Below, piece by piece: positions 7,249 through 13,289 of a stretch of 14,982 nt of DNA. Each line of letters begins with the position of its first letter. Within the stretch, counting starts at the first letter, position 1. Both the position numbers and the translations under genes were made by a program. The notes under the pieces are model-generated. The model worked only from the letters and a program-made list of their open reading frames with translations, was not told the DNA's origin and did no database searches. Source of the stretch: JASFYU01 sp045046905 (GTDB lineage Bacteria > Bacteroidota > Bacteroidia > Flavobacteriales > Flavobacteriaceae); NCBI GenBank assembly GCA_045046905.1, contig JASFYU010000123.1:1-14982 (forward strand). The letters run 5' to 3'.

Positions 7249-8277
7249 CTATCGATACTCCTTCACAGCATCAATAAATGCCTTTGCATTTTCCAAGGGT
7301 ATATTGGGGAGAATACCGTGCCCTAAATTTACAATGTATTTGTCTTTTCCAAATTCATTGATCATCTGGGTGACCATTTTTTTGATTTCTGCTGGTGGCG
7401 AAAGCAATCGAGCGGGATCAAAATTACCTTGTAAGGTAATATTTCCACCGCTTAAATAGCGGGCATTTTGGGCAGAACAGGTCCAATCTACACCTAAGGC
7501 GGCAGCTCCTGATTTGGCCATATCACCTAGGGCGAACCAGCAACCTTTTCCAAAAACAATTACGGGGGCTTCCTCTTTTAGCGCATCGATAATTTGCTGA
7601 ATGTACTGCCATGAAAATTCTTGATAATCAGTAGGTGAGAGCATTCCTCCCCAAGAATCGAATAGCTGTACCGCATTTACTCCGGCTTTGACCTTGGCCT
7701 TTAAATAGGCAATGGTAGTATCGGTTATTTTTTGCAATAGTTGATGGGCTACCATGGGTTGGGTAAAACACAATTCCTTGGCCTTATCAAAGGTTTTGCT
7801 CCCCTGCCCTTGCACACAATAGCATAAAATGGTCCATGGGGAGCCTGCAAAACCAATTAAAGGCACCTCATTTTCGAGTTTTTCCTTGGTCATTGTAATG
7901 GCATCCATAACATAGCCCAAAGACTCCTGTACATCAGGAACAATTACCTTATCCAAATCTTTTTGTGAACGAATAGAATGGGGCAAATAGGGCCCAAAGT
8001 TGGGTTTCATCTGCACTTCGATATTCATGGCCTGAGGTATTACCAAGATATCGCAGAAAAGAATAGCGGCATCCATACCGTATCTACGTATGGGCTGTAC
8101 GGTAATCTCGGAAGCGAGTTCAGGGGTTTGGCAGCGGGTAAAAAAATCGTATTTCTTACGAATTTCAATGAATTCAGGCAAATAACGGCCAGCTTGGCGC
8201 ATCATCCAAACAGGGGGTCTATCTACAGTTTCGCCCTTTAAGGCTCTCAGGAATAGATTATTTTTTAGCGTTTCCAT
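7249..8277 (-). CDS. hemE: Uroporphyrinogen decarboxylase
   Basis: Decarboxylates the four acetate side chains of uroporphyrinogen III to give coproporphyrinogen III; needs no cofactor. The signature PPVWMMRQAGRYLPEF appears at residues 21-36, with the substrate-binding arginines R27 and R31. FCDILVIPQAM carries the key Asp (D76), GFAGSPWTILCYC is the second family signature, and NLGHGILPNIP near the C-terminus carries the conserved His. I start the gene at ATG 8277 (342 residues); a TTG at 8283 would add only two residues and is less likely. It follows hemCD by 198 bases, a larger gap than elsewhere in the cluster, filled mostly by the degenerate repeat at 8299-8388. Confidence 0.97.
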   Translation of the reverse strand: METLKNNLFLRALKGETVDRPPVWMMRQAGRYLPEFIEIRKKYDFFTRCQTPELASEITVQPIRRYGMDAAILFCDILVIPQAMNIEVQMKPNFGPYLPHSIRSQKDLDKVIVPDVQESLGYVMDAITMTKEKLENEVPLIGFAGSPWTILCYCVQGQGSKTFDKAKELCFTQPMVAHQLLQKITDTTIAYLKAKVKAGVNAVQLFDSWGGMLSPTDYQEFSWQYIQQIIDALKEEAPVIVFGKGCWFALGDMAKSGAAALGVDWTCSAQNARYLSGGNITLQGNFDPARLLSPPAEIKKMVTQMINEFGKDKYIVNLGHGILPNIPLENAKAFIDAVKEYR

Positions 8278-8298
8278 TTTCAATATTTAGTGCTAGCT

Positions 8299-8388
8299 GT
8301 GGGTTTAACTTGCCTGCCGACAGGCGATTCGATGTGTGTTTTGAAATACAAAAGAGTATTCCCTTTTAATGCCTCGGGCTAGTTTACT
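8299..8388 (+). repeat. Degenerate, split copy C of the dispersed repeat with GCCTG/CAGGC hairpin
   Basis: The left part (GTGGGTTTA at 8299-8307, then a GCCTGCCGACAGGC hairpin at 8312-8325, then ATTCGA) follows the left half of copy B, where GTGGGTTTA is followed by CCTGTCGATAG and ATCGA. The right part, 8371-8388 (GCCTCGGGCTAGTTTACT), matches 15 of 18 bases of the copy B end (GCATCGAGGTAGTTTACT). About 37 unrelated bases separate the halves. The similarity is lower than between A and B, so the homology is probable, not certain. The stem GCCTG/CAGGC with a 4-base CCGA loop could fold in the hemCD-hemE mRNA. Confidence 0.45.
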
Positions 8389-8475
8389 GTTATCTCGAAG
8401 CAAATTTGCGTACCGGTGGCAAGGCCTGGGTTTTGTTTCTAAAAGTGCCGTATAGTTTTGCTTGTAAAACTCTTT

Positions 8476-10065
8476 TTATAGGTTCTTTGCGTAGTTATCG
8501 TTTACCAAATCGATTACGCTTTCCACTGTTGGTATTTTTGCCACTCGAACATCTTTAAAATGCCTTCGAGCCTCGATAGCCGTAGTTTCACCGATACAGT
8601 AGGCGATTTTATCAGCCTTATTTTTCAACAAATAACTTTCTACAGTCGAGGGGCTATAAAATAATACACCTTCTGTGTTTTTGTCTATTTCAATAGGCGA
8701 ATGCTTGGTTTTATAGACTTCTATTTCATTCACCTTGATATTGTTTTCTGTCAAGATTAAGGGGAGGTCGTCTAGGCGTAGGTCACTACATAAATAGGTA
8801 ACCTCTACCCCTTCTATATACTCGACTAAATATTCGGCCAATTTTTTAGCGGTGTTCTCCTGGTGTTTTACCTTGCCGATCCGATTCTCGATTAGGCGTT
8901 TGGTACGGCGACCTACACAGTAGATGTTTTTAAATTGTAGCTCATCTGAACTCAGGTTTGTCAATAAGGATTCAACCGCGTTCTTGCTTGTAATGATTAC
9001 ATTTTTAAGCTCAGATTTAAAAACAGATTGTGGAATACGGTTTGGACTAATTTTAATAAAATCGTCAGAAGCGACTTTTACCGAATCATGAAACCGTTGT
9101 TGTTGGTCTTGTGTCAATTTCCGAGTAGAAAATATATTGGTGTTTAGGGTGGTTCCTTGCAGCTCATTCATTAAACGTTTGCCGCCACGACTCAAAATAC
9201 TGTTGGCACAGTCACGACCCAAGCCTGAATGTTGGCCTAGTGGGGCGGTAAATTCGGCTTCCAATTTTTTACGGCCGTCAACGGTCAATAGAACACCTTT
9301 CAAGGTAACCTCCTCCTTATCGTTGATATAGGCGAGTGCGCCAATGGGAGCAGTACAGCCGCCTTCTAGAGTGTTCAGAAACTGCCGTTCTAAAGTGGTA
9401 CAGATTTCTGAGGGGCCATGGTTGAGTTCAGCACAGGCCTTTCGATTAAAATCATCATTTTCCATGGCAACTATCATAATTGCCCCTTGGGCAGGAGCGG
9501 GCAGCATCCAGCCAAGGCCAATAGTATTTTTTGCTTCTAGGCCAATGCGTTCCATTCCTGCGGCTGCAAAAATGGCACCGTTCCATTCCTCACTATCATC
9601 GAATTTTTGCATGCGGCTGTTGATATTACCCCGAAGACCCGTCACGGTGTGAGTGGGGTAACGGTTGAGCCACTGTGCTTTTCGGCGTAGACTTCCCGTG
9701 GCGATTACTGCTTCTCGCTCTGCTAAAAACTCCTCATTGTCCTTGAAGGCCAAAATATCCATATAATTACCCCGTTCGAGAACGGCCGCTTGTACAATGC
9801 CCTTGGGCAAAACGGTGGGTACATCTTTCATGGAGTGTACGGCGATATCAATTTCGCCCTTGAGCATAGCCACATCTAAGGTCTTTGTGAAAATACCGGT
9901 TATGCCAAGCTCATATAGGGGCTTGTCTAATATCAAATCGCCCGTAGATTTTACTAGTATTAGGTGGGTTTTATGGCCGAGGGCTATTAATTTGTCTTTT
10001 ACAAGATTGGCTTGCCATAGTGCTAATTCACTATCGCGAGTACCTATGCGAATAATTTTAGTCAT
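8476..10065 (-). CDS. hemC/hemD: Fused hydroxymethylbilane synthase - uroporphyrinogen III synthase
   Basis: The 529 residues are about 220 too long for HemC alone. Residues 1-305 are porphobilinogen deaminase: RIGTRDSELALWQA start, catalytic Asp81 in HSMKDVPT, ATGSLRRKAQ, GLRGNINSR, and Cys237 in LEGGCTAPIGA, the attachment site of the dipyrromethane cofactor. Residues about 311-529 fit the poorly conserved HemD fold: IITSKNAVESLL, IYCVGRRTKRLIE, LCSDLRLDDLP, VLFYSPSTVESYLL and AYCIGETTAIEARR are the recognisable landmarks. One chain thus joins four porphobilinogens and closes the ring with D-ring inversion, which could hand over the unstable hydroxymethylbilane directly. The ATG overlaps the hemA stop (ATGA), suggesting coupled translation. 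The hemD assignment is secure by position and fold landmarks, less so by identity. No frameshift or internal stop separates the halves. Confidence 0.93.
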   Translation of the reverse strand: MTKIIRIGTRDSELALWQANLVKDKLIALGHKTHLILVKSTGDLILDKPLYELGITGIFTKTLDVAMLKGEIDIAVHSMKDVPTVLPKGIVQAAVLERGNYMDILAFKDNEEFLAEREAVIATGSLRRKAQWLNRYPTHTVTGLRGNINSRMQKFDDSEEWNGAIFAAAGMERIGLEAKNTIGLGWMLPAPAQGAIMIVAMENDDFNRKACAELNHGPSEICTTLERQFLNTLEGGCTAPIGALAYINDKEEVTLKGVLLTVDGRKKLEAEFTAPLGQHSGLGRDCANSILSRGGKRLMNELQGTTLNTNIFSTRKLTQDQQQRFHDSVKVASDDFIKISPNRIPQSVFKSELKNVIITSKNAVESLLTNLSSDELQFKNIYCVGRRTKRLIENRIGKVKHQENTAKKLAEYLVEYIEGVEVTYLCSDLRLDDLPLILTENNIKVNEIEVYKTKHSPIEIDKNTEGVLFYSPSTVESYLLKNKADKIAYCIGETTAIEARRHFKDVRVAKIPTVESVIDLVNDNYAKNL

Positions 10066-11318
10066 TTGGATTCAACTTCTAATTGAAACACCTTTTGTAT
10101 GAGTTCAAGGCTCATATTGGCGTCAGTATCGTGGTCTTTCAAGTGATTGGCAAACTGTTTGGTGATTTTTTGAATGATACGGTCTGAGATGATATTTGCC
10201 TGCTCTGAATTGTAGTCTCTTAGCTTTTTGCTCTGAAAGTCGAGCTCTTCATCTTTCATGGTTTTTAACTTCTTTTTTAGCGCTTTGATCACCGGCGCAA
10301 ATTTTCGTGTTTCCAACCATTTAATAAAATCATGTTTCACCTCTTCGATGATTTCTTCGGCATGTGGCACAAACTGTTTTCTGCGCTCCAAAGTCTTATC
10401 AGTCATTTGTGAAAGATGATCTAAATGAATGACCGTGACATTTTCCAGTTCCAAAACGTCATCGGAAACGTTTTTGGGTACCGATAGGTCTAGTATCAAT
10501 AAAGGTTTTTTGGTATAGATGATTTCCTTTGATATTGTGGGAGATTGGGCGCCAGTTGCCACTATAAGCACGTCGGCCTTGCGAATTTCGGTCTGCAAGT
10601 CGCCATAATCCTTGACTTTTAGATTGAATTTTCCGGCGATTTTTTCAGCCTTGTCCTTGGTGCGATTAATCAGGGTGATATCTCGATTCTTAGTATGTTT
10701 TACTAAATTTTCGCAAGTGTTACGACCAATTTTCCCCGTGCCGAAAAGTAAAATATTTTTCTCCGAAACAGTACTGACGTTTTGTTGTATATATTGAACG
10801 GATGCATAGGCAACGGAAGTCACCCCTGAAGAAATTTCGGTTTCATTTTTGATGCGCTTACTTGCCTGAATGACCGAATTACACAAACGTTCTATGAACG
10901 GATTGGCGATTTCTCGCTTTTTAGAACGGTTAAAACTCTGCCGCAACTGGCTGATAATCTCAAAATCACCTAAGATTTGACTGTCTAAGCCTGTGCCTAC
11001 CTTGAAAAGATGGCTGATGGCGTCGTTGTTCTTATAGACATAGGCGACCTCTTGAAATTCCTCTACGGTGCCTTTGGTATTGTCGCATAACATCTTGATC
11101 AATTGAAAGGGATGCTGGGCAAAACCATGTAGCTCGGTACGATTACAGGTCGATGTTACCAAAAGGCCATCGATACCCTGTAATTTCGCCTGTGTCAATA
11201 GATTGTTTATCGCCGCATCGTTCAGACTAAACCTACCACGTATCTCGGCATCGGCTTTTTTATAGCTGAGGCCAATAGTATAAAAAGAATTGTGTTTAGA
11301 AATATGGTAGTCTTTCAT
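10062..11318 (-). CDS. hemA: Glutamyl-tRNA reductase
   Basis: First committed step of C5-pathway tetrapyrrole synthesis: NADPH-dependent reduction of glutamyl-tRNA(Glu) to glutamate-1-semialdehyde. The catalytic cysteine is C58 in LLVTSTCNRTELH. GLDSQILGDFEIISQL is the family signature after it, LLFGTGKIGRNTCENLVKH (about 190-210) is the Rossmann NADPH-binding motif, and RKQFVPHAEEIIEEVKHDFIKWLETRK leads into the dimerisation domain (residues about 315-418). 418 residues is normal. The start MKDYHISKHNSFYTIGLSYKKAD is typical of Bacteroidota proteins. It is the first gene of the heme cluster and diverges from the AraC regulator, with 203 bases between the two starts. HemA is the usual control point of the pathway, so the intergenic palindrome is a good candidate for its regulation. 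Confidence 0.97.
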   Translation of the reverse strand: MKDYHISKHNSFYTIGLSYKKADAEIRGRFSLNDAAINNLLTQAKLQGIDGLLVTSTCNRTELHGFAQHPFQLIKMLCDNTKGTVEEFQEVAYVYKNNDAISHLFKVGTGLDSQILGDFEIISQLRQSFNRSKKREIANPFIERLCNSVIQASKRIKNETEISSGVTSVAYASVQYIQQNVSTVSEKNILLFGTGKIGRNTCENLVKHTKNRDITLINRTKDKAEKIAGKFNLKVKDYGDLQTEIRKADVLIVATGAQSPTISKEIIYTKKPLLILDLSVPKNVSDDVLELENVTVIHLDHLSQMTDKTLERRKQFVPHAEEIIEEVKHDFIKWLETRKFAPVIKALKKKLKTMKDEELDFQSKKLRDYNSEQANIISDRIIQKITKQFANHLKDHDTDANMSLELIQKVFQLEVESK

Positions 11319-11338
11319 GTATTTCTTGCGAGCGGGAA

Positions 11339-11346
11339 CAAAAATA
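11339..11346 (-). promoter_or_regulatory. Candidate Bacteroidota -7 promoter element for hemA
   Basis: The minus strand reads TATTTTTG, an exact match to TAnnTTTG, ending 20 bases before the hemA ATG. This would give a leader of roughly a dozen bases, followed by the hem operon. The -33 region upstream is T-rich (GTTATTTTTATTC) but lacks a clean TTTG, so only the -7 half is well supported. Confidence 0.35.
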
Positions 11347-11477
11347 AAAGCATTAAATGAATAAAAATAACGCTAGAGGAACAATAAGTATCGAATTACG
11401 AATTTTTAAACTCTTTTGTATATTAGTTACCCAAAACCTTGTATTTTTATAGTAAAATATAGCCTTTAGTCTAACTT

Positions 11478-11498
11478 TATTTAGAAGCGTTCTAAATA
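11478..11498. promoter_or_regulatory. Perfect 21-bp inverted repeat, probable operator between hemA and the AraC gene
   Basis: The arms TATTTAGAA and TTCTAAATA are exact reverse complements around a GCG centre (9 + 3 + 9 bases). The site ends 23 bases before the AraC ATG and 160 bases from the hemA ATG. Its symmetry and AT-rich arms are like dimeric metalloregulator boxes (Fur, PerR or DtxR classes), and it does not look like a terminator because no T-run follows on either strand. That it binds a regulator is inference. It lies closest to the AraC gene, so the simplest model is repression or autoregulation of that gene, with a possible indirect effect on hemA. Confidence 0.6.
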
Positions 11499-11521
11499 GA
11501 TAAATTAACTTCCTCAGAATT

Positions 11522-12412
11522 ATGCCTGAAAAAAATGTCGCTCAAGGTTCATTTACCGAAGTGCTGATTGAAGACGGATTTTATGTGTTGAAGATTCAGA
11601 ACGATACTTCTGAAATTAAAAGAATCGAGCGCGATATCGATAGTACGTTTATTCAGCTCCATTTTTGCTTAAAGGGGCGTGCAAAGTTTATTTTCAATGA
11701 GGGCCGATATGCCCTCGATGTTTCCGAAGAGAATTCATTATTGTTGTACAATACGCAACAGGATCTTCATATGAATCTAGAATTGGCGGCTAATTCATGG
11801 CTGGTATCTATAGTGATGACCATTCGAAAATTTCATTCACTATTTTCCAAGGAAGCTGATTATATTCCTTTCTTGAGTCCTGAGAATAAGGAAAAAAAGT
11901 ACTATGCCCAAGAATTTGTATCACCAGCCATAGCGGTTGTGCTGAGTCAGGTTATGAATTACAACCTGCACCCCTCTATAAAGGAACTGTATATTAGGGG
12001 AAAGGTGTATGAACTCATTTCACTATATTTTAACAAAAATGTGGATACCGATGCAGAACAATGCCCATTTTTAGTCGATGAGGACAACGTTAAGCGTATT
12101 CGTCAGGCCAAAGAGATTATGATTTCACGTATGGTAGAGCCTCCAACACTGGTCAATCTAGCCGAGGAAATTGGTCTTAGCCTTAAAAAATTAAAAGAAG
12201 GTTTTAAACAGGTTTATGGCGATTCGGTCTTTAGTTTTTTATTCGATTATAAGATGGAATATGCCCGTAGAATGCTGGAGAGCGGGCAGTATAACGTCAA
12301 TGAGGTCGGCCTTAGGGTGGGCTATAGTACGGCAAGTCATTTTATTTCGGCTTTTAAGAAAAAATATGGTACTACCCCCAAGAAATATGTCATGTCTGCC
12401 GCAAAACCGTAA
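11522..12412 (+). CDS. AraC-family transcriptional regulator, PchR-like
   Basis: 296 residues. The C-terminal about 100 residues hold the two AraC helix-turn-helix units: LVNLAEEIGLSLKKLKEGFKQVYG (about 210-233) and VNEVGLRVGYSTASHFISAFKKKYGTTPKKY (about 259-289), the second carrying the family signature. The N-terminal part (about 1-175) is a cupin-like sensor region and contains IQLHFCLKGRAKFIFNEGRYAL. The DYKMEYARRMLESGQYNV stretch resembles PchR, the pyochelin-responsive regulator of iron uptake in Pseudomonas. A cysteine in EQCPFL (C181), in the linker before the HTH domain, is a possible ligand or redox site. It is divergent from hemA, so it is a likely local regulator of the heme cluster; the ligand is unknown. 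Upstream, TTTG at 11415 and TATTTTTA at 11442 form a weak promoter pair (spacer 23). Its end converges on the DUF1460 gene with six bases between. Confidence 0.9.
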   Translation: MPEKNVAQGSFTEVLIEDGFYVLKIQNDTSEIKRIERDIDSTFIQLHFCLKGRAKFIFNEGRYALDVSEENSLLLYNTQQDLHMNLELAANSWLVSIVMTIRKFHSLFSKEADYIPFLSPENKEKKYYAQEFVSPAIAVVLSQVMNYNLHPSIKELYIRGKVYELISLYFNKNVDTDAEQCPFLVDEDNVKRIRQAKEIMISRMVEPPTLVNLAEEIGLSLKKLKEGFKQVYGDSVFSFLFDYKMEYARRMLESGQYNVNEVGLRVGYSTASHFISAFKKKYGTTPKKYVMSAAKP

Positions 12413-12418
12413 GGCAGG

Positions 12419-13261
12419 CTAAAGTGGTCGTGCCACCATAATACCCGTATTCTTTTTTATCTTCTTTAGATATTCAGCTAATGGCAGTTCTGAAACTTCG
12501 ACTTTCATCGAGCCTGTAGCGGCGTGCAACAAATGAATGCGCCCGTCTTTTTCTCGTGTTGCTATGCCGGTATGGGTAATATCGAGTCCGTCGATAGCGG
12601 TGGTCAAGGCGATAATATCACCAGATCGGATTAAATGCTCCTTAGCTTCAATCTGGTCTTGTGGCAAAATACAAATGGCCTCCGTATTGAGGTAGTTTTC
12701 CGAGATCTGTATTTTTTTGAAATTCACATCATCCTTTAGAAAGGGATACAAATTGCGATGGGTACTCATAAAGTTGATGTCCTTAGTGCTTTCAAGCCCT
12801 CCGATTTCAGCAGTCATATTTTTTAATAAGGCTTTGGCTTCATTATTGGCTATCCATTCCGAAAAGTAATGCAGACGAGAGGCATAGCCGTCTAATTTGC
12901 CATCTTTATAGCGAATAGTCTCCAAGGTTTTGGTAAAATCACCGAATTTTGTTTGGCCATTTTTTAAGAGCAGGCTAAAAGCCAATACATTTTCTACAAA
13001 AGTGGTACAATCGAGGCCATGTAAATTGATGACCAAGGTTTCGGTTTCACCCACTTCCAAGGTTTTGGCAACATAGGGCGTGCCCATAAACGTTTTGCCG
13101 ATGGCGAGCAGAGTCTTGCCGAAATCATTTTCTAGAAGCCCGTCGATTTCGATAGTCTTGGCTTCAAAAGCTTGTTTGTCGGCAGGGGAACAGCTGATTT
13201 GCTGGGCCGTGACAGATCCTGACAAAATATAGAAAATAAAGAAGATAAGTGTAGTTTTCAT
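12419..13261 (-). CDS. Exported DUF1460 protein, NlpC/P60-like cysteine hydrolase
   Basis: A 280-residue protein with a signal peptide (MKTTLIFFIFYILSGSVTAQ, cleavage near TA|QQ), so periplasmic. It belongs to DUF1460, a papain-like NlpC/P60-type group whose structurally studied members are probable peptidoglycan amidohydrolases. The catalytic Cys is likely C85 in LHGLDCTTFVENVLAF, and the His is H230 in ITHTGIATREKDG; HLLHAATG follows. The MGTPYVAKTLEV and STHRNLYPFL segments are further family landmarks. The frame extends 40 codons upstream to 13381, but that part overlaps the neighbouring gene and has no signal peptide character, so I start at ATG 13261, 28 bases after that gene's stop. 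The pair may form an operon. The exact bond cleaved is unknown. Confidence 0.85.
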   Translation of the reverse strand: MKTTLIFFIFYILSGSVTAQQISCSPADKQAFEAKTIEIDGLLENDFGKTLLAIGKTFMGTPYVAKTLEVGETETLVINLHGLDCTTFVENVLAFSLLLKNGQTKFGDFTKTLETIRYKDGKLDGYASRLHYFSEWIANNEAKALLKNMTAEIGGLESTKDINFMSTHRNLYPFLKDDVNFKKIQISENYLNTEAICILPQDQIEAKEHLIRSGDIIALTTAIDGLDITHTGIATREKDGRIHLLHAATGSMKVEVSELPLAEYLKKIKKNTGIMVARPL

Positions 13262-13289
13262 TTCAATGCGATGCTGTAAAAATAGCGAT

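Noticed and set aside
8454..8471. AGTTTT/AAAACT inverted repeat just after hemCD as a terminator
   Set aside because: The stem is only A/T-rich apart from one pair, and no T-run follows in the hemCD reading direction, so termination is unlikely.
9344..9652. Plus-strand frames inside hemCD, for example 102 codons
   Set aside because: These are antisense shadows of a clearly coding gene with strong family motifs; the same holds for the frames at 1144-1554, 5170-5756, 7978-8241, 12216-12422, 13543-13803 and 14425-14661.
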